From contig NZ_OMKA01000001.1 of the NCBI RefSeq assembly GCF_900299525.1, positions 248,001-312,000 on the forward strand: a stretch of DNA of 64,000 nucleotides. The letters are read 5' to 3'. The position numbers and the translations under genes were made by a program. Source of the DNA: Aquimarina sp. Aq78 (GTDB lineage Bacteria; Bacteroidota; Bacteroidia; Flavobacteriales; Flavobacteriaceae). Shown here piece by piece: positions 27,429 through 36,849 of this stretch. Under the pieces are notes generated by a model. It was not told where the DNA came from and did no database searches. It worked only from the letters and a program-made list of their open reading frames with translations. Positions within the stretch are counted from its first letter, which is position 1; each line of letters starts with the position of its first letter.

Positions 27429-28730
27429 ATGCAAGATTTAAATGCTAAAGAAGTAGAAGAAGCCCAGGAAGCACTAATACGATACTGTGGTGAGTTTTCA
27501 CCTTTTATTGCCGAAAAGGCCTTTGGAAGCTATATTTATACTAAGGATGGAGATGCGATTCTGGATTTCACTTCTGGTCAAATGTGTTCTGTATTTGGAC
27601 ATAATCATCCAAAGTTTGTTGAAATATTAGAAAAATCAGGAGATAAGGCTATTCATTTATTAAGTTCTATCTTGTCTCCTCCTGTTATTGATCTTGCCAA
27701 AAAATTAACCAGTAAACTACCCGATAGTCTATCTAAATGTATATTTCTGAACACCGGATCCGAGTCGAACGAGGTAGCTATACGGATGGCAAAATTAGTA
27801 ACAGGCGGTTTTGAAATTATCGGATTTTCCGGATCCTGGCATGGTATGACGGCCGGAGCGCAATCGTATACCTATTCAAAAACAAGAAAGGGATATGGAC
27901 CTGCTATGTCGGGTAGTTTGATGATACCAGCACCTTATGAGTATCGTTGCCCAATTGCACATTGTAAAGATAGTTGTGATCATACTTGCCTGGAGGTAGG
28001 TATGAAAATGGCCGATCAGCAATCGGTTGGAGAATATGCAGCATTAATAGCCGAACCTTTATTGAGTGCCGCAGGGATGATTGAATTAAAACCCAGCTAT
28101 GTTAAAAGGTTAAAAGAATTATGTGACGAACGTGGGCTATTGTTAATATTTGACGAAGCTCAGACGGCATTAGGGCGCCTGGGGAAAACTTTTGCTTTTG
28201 AACAATATGATGTTACTCCTGATTTCTTAACCTTATCAAAAACACTAGGAGGTGGGCTTCCTTTGGCAGCAATGGTCACCACAGCAGAAATAGAAGAAGA
28301 ATGTCATAAAAGAGGGTTTGTTTATGTAACTTCTCATGTGTCGGATCCTTTTTGTGCATCTTTTGGCATAGCCGCTTTTGATATACTTGATGAACAAAAA
28401 TTAGCCGAAAACGCTTTGGAAAAAGGAAAGTACTTAAAAGAACAATTGCTACAACTACATGAGAAATATGAATGTATAGGAGATGTAAGAGGTAGCGGAC
28501 TTTTATTAGGAGTTGAAATTGTGAAAGATCGGGAAACGAAGATACCAGACGATAATTTGGGTCAAAAAATATGCAGTAGATGTCTTGAGTTAGGCTTAAA
28601 TATGAATATAGTTAGAATGAAAGGGTACGGAAGCGTTTTTAGAATTGCTCCACCATTAACCATAAGTATTGAAGAAATAGATTTAGGGATTGCGATCTTA
28701 GATGAAGCAATACAGGATTGTATTCAATAA
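27429..28730 (+). CDS. dgdA: 2,2-dialkylglycine decarboxylase (class III PLP aminotransferase family)
   Basis: 433 residues, near the length of the Burkholderia cepacia enzyme as I remember it, and collinear with it end to end. The active-site residues fall one position earlier throughout: Q51 (DFTSGQM; Q52), W137 (SWHGMT; W138), D242 (FDEAQ; D243), the PLP lysine K271 (LSKTLGGG; K272) and R405 (FRIAPPLT; R406). The enzyme decarboxylates and transaminates 2,2-dialkylglycines such as 2-aminoisobutyrate to a ketone, passing the amino group to pyruvate. A local insertion near residue 180 adds cysteines (RCPIAHCKDSCDHTCLE), possibly metal-binding and not in the reference enzyme. The upstream AraC gene is a likely regulator; the Burkholderia gene uses a LysR regulator instead. 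Confidence 0.9.
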   Translation: MQDLNAKEVEEAQEALIRYCGEFSPFIAEKAFGSYIYTKDGDAILDFTSGQMCSVFGHNHPKFVEILEKSGDKAIHLLSSILSPPVIDLAKKLTSKLPDSLSKCIFLNTGSESNEVAIRMAKLVTGGFEIIGFSGSWHGMTAGAQSYTYSKTRKGYGPAMSGSLMIPAPYEYRCPIAHCKDSCDHTCLEVGMKMADQQSVGEYAALIAEPLLSAAGMIELKPSYVKRLKELCDERGLLLIFDEAQTALGRLGKTFAFEQYDVTPDFLTLSKTLGGGLPLAAMVTTAEIEEECHKRGFVYVTSHVSDPFCASFGIAAFDILDEQKLAENALEKGKYLKEQLLQLHEKYECIGDVRGSGLLLGVEIVKDRETKIPDDNLGQKICSRCLELGLNMNIVRMKGYGSVFRIAPPLTISIEEIDLGIAILDEAIQDCIQ

Positions 28731-28927
28731 AAAAGCTACTTATAGCATGTTGACTTAAAAACAGGTATTTTTACGCATTGTTAGCTATATAAATTCATAT
28801 TAAGTTTAAACATTATAATCGTCATTTTTTAATTCCCCACATCAATTTTTTTGATAATAAAAAGTTGATATAGATTTCTTATTAATGTATTTTTTTTATT
28901 AAAATTATACTATAAAATTCTGGAATT

Positions 28928-30628
28928 ATGAGTGAAGATAATAGTAGTACCAAAAGTACCTTTATTCCTTTTGAAAATATAGGCTTGTGTTTTAGCGGTG
29001 GAGGTTATCGAGCAACATTCTATTCTTTGGGAATAATCTCATATTTAAATAAAGTTAAATTTAAAGGAAAGCCCCTGTTAGAATATGTAGAAGCTCTAAG
29101 TTCTGTTAGTGGTGGGACCCTTTTGGCAGTAGCTTATGCCAAATCTGCACAAGATAAGAAACATAGTTTTTCAGAGTTTTTTAAAGAGTTTTACCAAGCC
29201 TTTGAACCCCCAAAAGATAAATTATTAGATACGGCAATTAAGAAACTGGAAGATGATACCGTCTGGAAAAACAATGCATACAAGACACGTTCCCTGATTA
29301 ATGCATTTGCATTGACTTATGCAGAAATGGAAGTTTTTAAGGGTGATTTTTCTATGTTTGAGAACCCAGCATCAACACATTTAAAACAAGTATGTTATAA
29401 TGCTACAGATTTTTCATTTGGACTCACGTATAGATTTCAAAACACAGGAGTTTTTGGTAACTCCCCACTTTCTAATCCATCTGTAGAAAAACTTAAACTT
29501 AAAGTACAATTGGGAGATATTATTGCTTCATCTTCTTGTTTCCCTTTGGGTTTTGAACCGTTACAATTTCCAGATGATTATTTCAAAGATCATAATTCTA
29601 CAGATTACAAAGCATTGAAAAGTCTTGATAGATTTATTGATGGAATAGGGATCATGGATGGTGGCATTGCAGATAATCAAGGTATTGGTAGTATGATTCG
29701 AATTAATGAGAGAATGAAAAATGGACTCAATCTTATCATCGTAAACGATGTTGGAAGTTTTAAGATGGTACCTTGGCATCAGGATAATAGTTTTGAGAAA
29801 AATGGAGTTTCTTTAAAACAATTTGTAGCGAAAGCTTTAGCATATTTCAGGATTAAACCATTGTATTGGATACTTCTTTTATTAGGAGTACTTATGGTAG
29901 TTTTAAATTCAATGAATATTTTCAATAATTGTGATGATTGTGCCTGGCCTGCAATCTATATAATTGGCAGTATATTAATTGGTATTGGTTTAACACTAAC
30001 TATATTGGGTGGATTAGCCTCGGTTGTACTGAAATTTTTTAAAAGTAAGATGGCATCTCTTTTTAAAAAAAATGTACCAGAACCACTTGTAGACGACATC
30101 CTGAGTTTTAAAAAATTAGATATTGGGTTGGTGCAACAGATGCTTACGAATCGACTAACATCTGCAGTAAAAATGATCAATGACGTCTTCTTAAAGCAAA
30201 TGCGCAGACTTAATTATGATTTGTTTTATTCTAAATATTCACTTCAAAATAAACGTATAACTACCACAGTGTACAAGCTAAATGGTCAAAAAACACCTTA
30301 TTCTGGTGCTCAACCAAATTATAATAAGGATATTAAACCTGCGCCCAGTAAATTGTTAATGAGTGTTGGGTTAACTGCATCCGAAACACCAACAACATTA
30401 TGGTGGGATAAAAAGGATATTGCAAAAAATAGAATGGATACACTAATCGCCTGCGGTCAATTTACACTTTGTTATGAGCTTATGGAGTATATCCTGGAGC
30501 TCAAAAAATCAGAAAGTGATTTAAAAATTGATTTTACCGAAATTGATTTGTTGTATAAAGAACTAAAGGACGATTGGAAAACTTTCAATAAAAACCCATT
30601 TTTCGTACTAGAAGAATTAAAAAAATAA
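28928..30628 (+). CDS. Patatin-like phospholipase with two internal membrane helices
   Basis: 566 residues. The patatin fold is shown by the oxyanion loop CFSGGGYRA, the nucleophile in SSVSGGTLL (S61) and the dyad Asp in MDGGIADNQG (D244). Two adjacent transmembrane helices (about residues 311-329 and 341-370) follow the catalytic domain, then a 195-residue helical C-terminus without a recognised domain. No signal peptide. The enzyme likely hydrolyses acyl lipids at the inner membrane. Monocistronic, 197 bases after the decarboxylase gene, with no obvious functional link to it. Confidence 0.88.
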   Translation: MSEDNSSTKSTFIPFENIGLCFSGGGYRATFYSLGIISYLNKVKFKGKPLLEYVEALSSVSGGTLLAVAYAKSAQDKKHSFSEFFKEFYQAFEPPKDKLLDTAIKKLEDDTVWKNNAYKTRSLINAFALTYAEMEVFKGDFSMFENPASTHLKQVCYNATDFSFGLTYRFQNTGVFGNSPLSNPSVEKLKLKVQLGDIIASSSCFPLGFEPLQFPDDYFKDHNSTDYKALKSLDRFIDGIGIMDGGIADNQGIGSMIRINERMKNGLNLIIVNDVGSFKMVPWHQDNSFEKNGVSLKQFVAKALAYFRIKPLYWILLLLGVLMVVLNSMNIFNNCDDCAWPAIYIIGSILIGIGLTLTILGGLASVVLKFFKSKMASLFKKNVPEPLVDDILSFKKLDIGLVQQMLTNRLTSAVKMINDVFLKQMRRLNYDLFYSKYSLQNKRITTTVYKLNGQKTPYSGAQPNYNKDIKPAPSKLLMSVGLTASETPTTLWWDKKDIAKNRMDTLIACGQFTLCYELMEYILELKKSESDLKIDFTEIDLLYKELKDDWKTFNKNPFFVLEELKK

Positions 30629-30744
30629 GTTTTCAGAATACTGGTTAGAGGTTGTTCTTCTGTTTATTATAGTGATGAATAACTTTATTGAACGTAATCA
30701 AATGAGTAAGAGGAAGTGTAATGAATAAGAATGATTTGTTTTGA

Positions 30745-31455
30745 TTACGAATTATTTGAAAAACTAGACATATTATCTTTATAGCTGTTCCCTATTGGAA
30801 TCTCGATTTCATCAATTTCTACATCATTTTTGGTGTAAGCAGTAATTTTTTCTTGATTTATAATATATGAACGATGAATACGAATAAATCGGGAATCAAT
30901 ACGTTTTTCGAAGTTAGAGATACTCTCTTTTATAATCAGGGTTTTATTTTCTAAATGAATTTTAATATAATCCTTTAAGCTTTCAATATATAAAACATCA
31001 TCAAAAAGTACTTTTATTTGTTTTTTTGCTTTGTTTACAAAAACAAAATCTGTTTTCTTATGCATAGTATTTTCTGGCGGGTCATATGAAATGGATTTTT
31101 TTTCTTGTTCTAAAAACTTCTGAATAGCTAAGAAAAAACGTTCAAAAAATATGGGCTTCAATAAATAATCTACAGCATTTAATTCAAATCCGTCTACTGC
31201 ATAATCACGATAAGCAGTCGTAAAAATCACCTGGGGTTTGTATACAAGGTTTTTAAAAAAATCGGTGCCTTTTAACACTGGCATTTCAATATCTAAGAAA
31301 AGTAAATCAATTTTTGTAGTACTTAATATTGAACTAGCTTCAATAGCACTTGAGCACGAAGCAATTAATTCAAAATCTGGTAGTTTGTCTAAATACGTTT
31401 CGATTAATTCTCTGGCTAAAGGTTCATCATCTATAATTAAGCATGTATAGCTCAT
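30745..31455 (-). CDS. LytTR response regulator
   Basis: 236 residues. Receiver domain (1-120) with DDEP acid pocket D9/D10, phosphoacceptor D55 (FLDIEMP) and TTAYRDYAVDGFE, then a LytTR DNA-binding domain (about 135-232; YIESLKDYIKIH, RIHRSYIINQ). Its start overlaps the end of the kinase gene by 4 bases (31452-31455), so they are co-translated. It probably controls the divergent outer-membrane protein gene at 32741. Confidence 0.92.
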   Translation of the reverse strand: MSYTCLIIDDEPLARELIETYLDKLPDFELIASCSSAIEASSILSTTKIDLLFLDIEMPVLKGTDFFKNLVYKPQVIFTTAYRDYAVDGFELNAVDYLLKPIFFERFFLAIQKFLEQEKKSISYDPPENTMHKKTDFVFVNKAKKQIKVLFDDVLYIESLKDYIKIHLENKTLIIKESISNFEKRIDSRFIRIHRSYIINQEKITAYTKNDVEIDEIEIPIGNSYKDNMSSFSNNS

Positions 31456-32513
31456 ATAATATCTAATTTAAGATTAGCAGAAAATGAATTTGATTTGTTT
31501 TCAATAATCAAATCATATGCTTTGGGATACAGTAATTCTAATTGTTTTTTTATGTTTTTAAGACCTATAGAATCTTTATTCATAGAAATATTAACTCCCA
31601 TCGGCTTGCTGTTTTTTACATTAAAAACTAATTGCTCTCCCTTTTTAGAGATGTTGATTTCGATACTTGCTTGATTTATTTCTTCTTTAACACCGTGTTT
31701 AAATGCATTTTCGATAAATGTGAGCAATAATAAAGGAGCAATTTTTTCCTGCCCCGTTACATTCTTACTAAAAGAGATTTTTACTCTATCTGCATAACGG
31801 ATTTTTTCTAAGGATAAATAGTTCTCGATTAAATCAATTTCTTTATCTAATGAGACATAATTTTCGTTGCAACGATATAAGATATAATCCAAAATATTGG
31901 ATAGTTTTTGGATTACCTTGGTTGTATCATCAGATTTTTTTAACGCTAACGCATGCAAATTATTTAACGTATTAAACAAAAAATGAGGATTTAATTGATT
32001 TTTTAAAGCAGCAAGTTCTGTTGTTTTTTTCTGTTCATTTAATTTTAATAAGCGTTGCTTTTCTGTATAAAGTTTTAATACCAGGATTAAGAATGTTGGA
32101 TATAGTAAATACAATGATTTTGATATAAATTCACCTATGTTGGTAAACCTTCCTAGTAGTGAAGTATCGGTAAAACGTTTTATATAATTTACATACGTTG
32201 CAGGGAAAGTAGGTTCAAAATAATGTATATATGTTAAGGTGCAAATAAGATAAAAAGTAAGCAATGTTATCACGATCGATATCCAAAAAATCAAAACCTT
32301 ACCCTTATTTAAAAGATGTAGAATTAAAAATTCTATAATCACATATGACATAGCAATTTGTAGTATAACCCTTATACTATAAGTGATTAGTAATTCTTCA
32401 GTTGTAGAATAATACCAACTAGAGGCAGAAGCGGAAAAGATAAAAATCAAAAGCCCAAATATGAGATACTTGAATCTTGAAACTTCGAGAAAGCTTTGGA
32501 TTTTATGTAACAT
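31452..32513 (-). CDS. LytS-type sensor histidine kinase
   Basis: 353 residues. Four hydrophobic segments in the first 150 residues, a coiled stretch (TEKQRLLKLNEQKKTTELAA), then the His_kinase domain with the phosphoacceptor H177 in NPHFLFNTLNNL, and an ATPase region (FIENAFKHGV as N-box, GLKNIKKQLELLYP as G-box-like). It has no separate periplasmic sensor, so sensing is through the membrane part. Pairs with the LytTR regulator that overlaps its 3' end; faces the outer-membrane barrel gene at 32741. Confidence 0.9.
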   Translation of the reverse strand: MLHKIQSFLEVSRFKYLIFGLLIFIFSASASSWYYSTTEELLITYSIRVILQIAMSYVIIEFLILHLLNKGKVLIFWISIVITLLTFYLICTLTYIHYFEPTFPATYVNYIKRFTDTSLLGRFTNIGEFISKSLYLLYPTFLILVLKLYTEKQRLLKLNEQKKTTELAALKNQLNPHFLFNTLNNLHALALKKSDDTTKVIQKLSNILDYILYRCNENYVSLDKEIDLIENYLSLEKIRYADRVKISFSKNVTGQEKIAPLLLLTFIENAFKHGVKEEINQASIEINISKKGEQLVFNVKNSKPMGVNISMNKDSIGLKNIKKQLELLYPKAYDLIIENKSNSFSANLKLDII

Positions 32514-32740
32514 ATTATTTTCTATTTCTGTTGATTGTAAAGGTACAAATTTAAAGAACCCAAGTTTGCATAGGATACCAAACTACAGGTTTGTGATGTC
32601 GAAAGTCTATTTCCTGAAGACAAAATCATATATCGGCAGTAACCCAATCTATAACATCGCTTACACCGCTTCTGTCTGTTTTTTTTATACAGGCTTACTC
32701 TTCTTATAATTTAGCCGCTCAAACCATAATTTTTTTGAGA

Positions 32741-35134
32741 ATGAACTTTATGAAAACAATCTTACATAACCTTTTAAAGAATAGAAATCATGCATTTATA
32801 TTCCTTTTCCTTATTTCTATAGGTATGTATGGGCAATTAGGTACAGTTACTGGAGAAATATTAGATCAAAACAGGCAAGAAGCTTTACCTTATGTGAATG
32901 TAATCATTAAATCCGGAGATAAGATCACAACAGGAGGAATTACAAATGATAAAGGAGGTTTTTTAGTAGATAAAATTCCTTTTGGAGCATATGATTTTGA
33001 AGTTCAGTTTATTGGATACAAAACAGTTACAAAGAGTATTGTGATTACCGAATCAAATAACGAGATCGATTTTGGTACTATTTTAATCGAAGAAGAAGCC
33101 GTTGCTCTTGAGGGAGTCGAAATTACAGCCGAACGTTCGACCATAGAACAAAAGATTGATAGAAAGGTAATTAATGTAGGAAAGGATTTAACTACTGCCG
33201 GGGCTTCTGCTAGTGATATAATGAGTAATATTCCTTCAGTAAGTGTTAATCAAGATGGCGAAATTTCTCTTCGCGGTAATGAGAATGTTCGCATCCTTGT
33301 TGATGGAAAACCAACTAATATTAGTGCTACCGATCTATTACAACAAATACCATCTACATCAATCAAAACTATAGAACTGATTACAAGTCCTTCATCAAAA
33401 TATAATCCTGAAGGCATGAGTGGAATTATTAATATCATCCTAAAAAAAAGTACTCGTTTAGGATTTAATGGATCCATAAACTCTGGGGTAACTTTTGGAC
33501 AAAAAGTACGATTTAACAATTCACTGAGTCTAAATTACAGAACAGGGAAAACTAATTTTTACGGGAGCTATGGCAATCGTTTCGGGAGGCAAATAACAGA
33601 TGGAACTGTTACCAGAACTATAGAACAAACGAATCAGTTAACTAAAAATAATAATAGTCGTACATCACACCTATTTAAAGTAGGTGTCGACTATTACATC
33701 AACGAAAAAAACACATTTTCGGTGTATACCAATCAAAATTTGTTTAATGCAGATTTAGAAGGTAAAAAAACACTTACTTTTTTTAACGATACTGCTTCAA
33801 ACTTCATACAATTTGATACAATAAAAAGAGATAATATAAATTCGACTTATAATGTAGATTTTCTACATTCTTTTGCTAAAGAAGGACATACCATAGAACT
33901 CGAATTAGACTATAATACTTTACAAAGTGATATTGCTAACGATTTTAAGTTTGCAGGAAATTCACCTATAAATAATTATACAGAAATTGTTGATGATAAA
34001 CGAACAAATACGACAGTAAATCTTGATTATGTAAACCCTCTTAGCGAGAAATCAACTGTAGAAATTGGAGTAGAAACGCGTCTGCGACGTACCGATAACT
34101 CTTATGAAACGAGTCGCATTGATTTTAGAAATTCGACCTTTTCTTATGATAGAGATATCTATTCATTTTATACAACTTTTAGTCAAAACTTTAATACATG
34201 GCAATATAATATTGGGGTTCGATTAGAAGATTATAATGTAACGACTCAATTTAATGAAGTAGGGGAGTCACAAGATAGTTTTAAAGATCACCTTTTTAAT
34301 GTATTTCCTTCTGGGTTTTTAAAATATACTCCCGACGAAGAGCAGAAAAACTCATATCAATTAAGTTTTAGTAGACGTATTGATAGGCCATCACTAACCC
34401 AGATTAGTCCTATACGACGTATTAGTACTCCCCAGATTATTATCATAGGTAACCCAAACTTAAGGCCGCAGTTTACCAATTCGGTCGAACTCAATTATAA
34501 CAGAAAAATAAATAAAGGCAATATAACGTTTGGTGGCTTTTATAGAAAAATTAAAGATGAGATTAATAGAATAGGCTATTTTGATCAAAACAATCCAACA
34601 CTACTCATTCTTGATTACGCAAATTTTGATAGTAATGATGCTTATGGAGTTGAATTTTCAGCAAGTTACCGACCAACAAAATGGTGGAATTTTAATGCAA
34701 ATTTTGATGTGTACACCAGAACACAAAAAGGAGTTATTGAAGGTCAAAATGTAAAAGTTAATAATACTTTATTAAACGCAAGGCTTAATAATAGTTTTAA
34801 AGCTTCTAAAAACTTAACATTCCAAATCTTTACTTTTTATAGTGGTCCGCAAAAAATATTACAGTACGAATTAAAGGACAATGTTTTCATAAATGCCGGG
34901 GCACGTTACAATTTTGCCAAAGGGAAAGGAACTTTTAGTGTTAATTTTAATGACATTTTTAGAACGCAAAGATTTGCTTTTGAAGCCTATAGAACTATTA
35001 TTCAGGAAGGTGAATTTAGGCGTGATAGTCAATCTGTTTATCTTGGACTGTCTTACCGTTTTGGTGGAGGAAAAAACAAAAGACTAAAACGTAAAAAACG
35101 TGACAAAAATGAAAAAGCCGATAAATTCTTATAA
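32741..35134 (+). CDS. TonB-dependent receptor-like outer-membrane beta-barrel protein
   Basis: 797 residues from ATG 32741 (ATG 32750 also possible; a TTG at 32735 is less likely). Signal peptide, a carboxypeptidase-regulatory-like domain (about 28-110; GEILDQNRQEALPYVNVII, GGFLVDKIPFGAYDFEV), a plug domain (SDIMSNIPSVSVNQDGEISLRG, VRILVDGKPT) and an outer-membrane beta-barrel of the OMP_b-brl family that ends in a positively charged tail (KNKRLKRKKRDKNEK). The terminal aromatic residue usual in barrels is at YRFGGG, followed by the basic tail. Divergent from a LytTR system and followed by a small secreted protein at 12 bases. Confidence 0.87.
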   Translation: MNFMKTILHNLLKNRNHAFIFLFLISIGMYGQLGTVTGEILDQNRQEALPYVNVIIKSGDKITTGGITNDKGGFLVDKIPFGAYDFEVQFIGYKTVTKSIVITESNNEIDFGTILIEEEAVALEGVEITAERSTIEQKIDRKVINVGKDLTTAGASASDIMSNIPSVSVNQDGEISLRGNENVRILVDGKPTNISATDLLQQIPSTSIKTIELITSPSSKYNPEGMSGIINIILKKSTRLGFNGSINSGVTFGQKVRFNNSLSLNYRTGKTNFYGSYGNRFGRQITDGTVTRTIEQTNQLTKNNNSRTSHLFKVGVDYYINEKNTFSVYTNQNLFNADLEGKKTLTFFNDTASNFIQFDTIKRDNINSTYNVDFLHSFAKEGHTIELELDYNTLQSDIANDFKFAGNSPINNYTEIVDDKRTNTTVNLDYVNPLSEKSTVEIGVETRLRRTDNSYETSRIDFRNSTFSYDRDIYSFYTTFSQNFNTWQYNIGVRLEDYNVTTQFNEVGESQDSFKDHLFNVFPSGFLKYTPDEEQKNSYQLSFSRRIDRPSLTQISPIRRISTPQIIIIGNPNLRPQFTNSVELNYNRKINKGNITFGGFYRKIKDEINRIGYFDQNNPTLLILDYANFDSNDAYGVEFSASYRPTKWWNFNANFDVYTRTQKGVIEGQNVKVNNTLLNARLNNSFKASKNLTFQIFTFYSGPQKILQYELKDNVFINAGARYNFAKGKGTFSVNFNDIFRTQRFAFEAYRTIIQEGEFRRDSQSVYLGLSYRFGGGKNKRLKRKKRDKNEKADKFL

Positions 35135-35146
35135 AATTACAAGATT

Positions 35147-35944
35147 ATGAAATTGAAAATATACATAACAGGTATAGCCTGCATACTGGCGAACATAACC
35201 TTTGCTCAAAAAAAGGAATTATCAAGTAGTGATTCTGCTAAAGCACTAATAGAAAAAATGGTTACTAAAACAGGAAGTTATGAACTACTTAAGAAATTAA
35301 AAGACGTTGAGTTTACCTATGATTTTTATAGTCCAAAGACTAAAAAAAGTGATATTTCTGTAGAGCGTTATATTTTTAATGGAGAAGTGTCGTGGGGACA
35401 ATATAAGACGCATAACGTATTTGTACTTCCTAAGAAGGAAGGAACGGTTACACAATATTATGAAAGTACTGGTAATTCGTGGATAGCTATAGAAAATGCT
35501 AAGATGACAGATAAACGGGCATTGCTGAGTTCTGATTTTTTGCGTAGGGCCAATTATTATTGGTTTACCATGATGCCCAAGTTATTAGATAAAGGTATTG
35601 TTTATACACAGCTGCCTGATAGAGTACATAACAAGATCAACTACAAAATAGTAAAAATAGGTTTTGAAAAAGGAGTAGGGGATGTTCAGGATGATTTTAT
35701 ACTGTATGTTAATCCAACTACTTTTCTTGTAGATAGATTTTTGTTTACTGTAAAAGGAAGTGCATTAGGAATATCTCTTATGGAAATTGAATATGCAACC
35801 GTGAATGGATATACTTTTATGGCAAAGCGAAAAGTAATTCCCGCAGATTGGGATGGCAACATTAAAGGTAAAGTGTTGTATGAGCAAACCACTACAAATG
35901 TCAAATTTAATAACGGATTTAAAAGAGAATTACTAGCAAAATAA
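35147..35944 (+). CDS. Secreted DUF6503-like protein
   Basis: 265 residues with a signal peptide (1-20, ITFAQ). The mature part is beta-rich, with paired strands such as VEFTYDFYSPKTKK, EVSWGQYKTHNVF, YTQLPDRVHNKINYKI, DFILYVNPTTFLVDRF and MEIEYATVNGYTFMAKR, matching the outer-membrane-associated DUF6503/LolA-like fold as I recall it. Lies 12 bases behind the outer-membrane barrel gene, so it probably works with it in the periplasm. No catalytic residues recognised. Confidence 0.7.
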   Translation: MKLKIYITGIACILANITFAQKKELSSSDSAKALIEKMVTKTGSYELLKKLKDVEFTYDFYSPKTKKSDISVERYIFNGEVSWGQYKTHNVFVLPKKEGTVTQYYESTGNSWIAIENAKMTDKRALLSSDFLRRANYYWFTMMPKLLDKGIVYTQLPDRVHNKINYKIVKIGFEKGVGDVQDDFILYVNPTTFLVDRFLFTVKGSALGISLMEIEYATVNGYTFMAKRKVIPADWDGNIKGKVLYEQTTTNVKFNNGFKRELLAK

Positions 35945-36014
35945 AAGCGTCATGTTTATAATACATTAGATTTAATTTGGCAGCATAACTGTATGCGTTA
36001 TTAATGAATTAGCT

Positions 36015-36046
36015 AGAGAGTTCATCATTAAAATGATGGACTCTCT
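36015..36046. terminator. Hairpin between convergent operons
   Basis: 15-bp stem (36015-36029 with 36032-36046, one G-U pair, AGAGAGTTCATCATT arm) and a tiny loop, between the genes ending at 35944 (+) and 36142 (-). No T-tract on either side, so it may act only weakly or by stabilising 3' ends. Confidence 0.5.
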
Positions 36047-36141
36047 ATAATATGATATTATAAGTATTAAACCCAAGAATCAAATCAAATGTTTAATGAT
36101 CAAAATATGTGTTGAATGATAAATGTTCTCCTTACACATTT

Positions 36142-36849
36142 TTAAGTATTCCAGATACTAAAAAAAACTTTCTTATAGCTATCGCTAATTGGTAATTTAT
36201 CATTTTTAATAACTACTCTATTACCTTCAACATAGTCTATTTTATTTAGATTTACTATATAAGATCTATGTATTCTATAAAAATTGGGAGGGGTTAATTT
36301 ATCTTCTATATCTTTTAAAGTACCATAAACTAACAATTTTTCCCCATTTATTAGATAGTAGTTAGCATACTCGCTTTCCCCTTTAACAAATAAAATATCA
36401 TTTTTTAGAATACGAAAAGTCTTTTTATTATACTTTAAACTTATATATTCAGCTTGTTTTTCAACTTGTTTTTCGGTTTGAGTAATTGTTTTACTATTCT
36501 TATCCGAAACTTTGTTTATAGCTTTTAAAAATCTAGAAAATTCAATAGGTTTTAGTAAATAATCAGTAATATTATGTTCATAACCTTCTAAGGCATACTC
36601 TCTGTATGCCGTGGTCAAAATAATTGAGGGAGCTCGTTCTAATGTTTTTAAAAAGTCCAAACCTGAAATATCAGGCATTCTAATATCAAGTAAAATAATA
36701 TCAATTTTTTTTTCTTTTAATACAGATAAGGCTTCTATAGGAGATTTAAAAGAACCTATTAGGTTTAGATGATCTACTATAGCTATATAACTCTTTAAAA
36801 GTTTTCTAGCCAATTGTTCATCGTCTATAATAATAATATTATAATTCAT
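36142..36849 (-). CDS. LytTR response regulator
   Basis: 235 residues. Receiver domain with D9/D10, phosphoacceptor D55 (LLDIRMP) and TTAYREYALEGYE, then a LytTR domain (FVKGESEYANYYL, RIHRSYIVNLNKI). Its start overlaps the kinase gene by 11 bases. Together with the kinase it is transcribed divergently from the DUF5916 protein gene at 38121, a likely target. Confidence 0.92.
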   Translation of the reverse strand: MNYNIIIIDDEQLARKLLKSYIAIVDHLNLIGSFKSPIEALSVLKEKKIDIILLDIRMPDISGLDFLKTLERAPSIILTTAYREYALEGYEHNITDYLLKPIEFSRFLKAINKVSDKNSKTITQTEKQVEKQAEYISLKYNKKTFRILKNDILFVKGESEYANYYLINGEKLLVYGTLKDIEDKLTPPNFYRIHRSYIVNLNKIDYVEGNRVVIKNDKLPISDSYKKVFFSIWNT

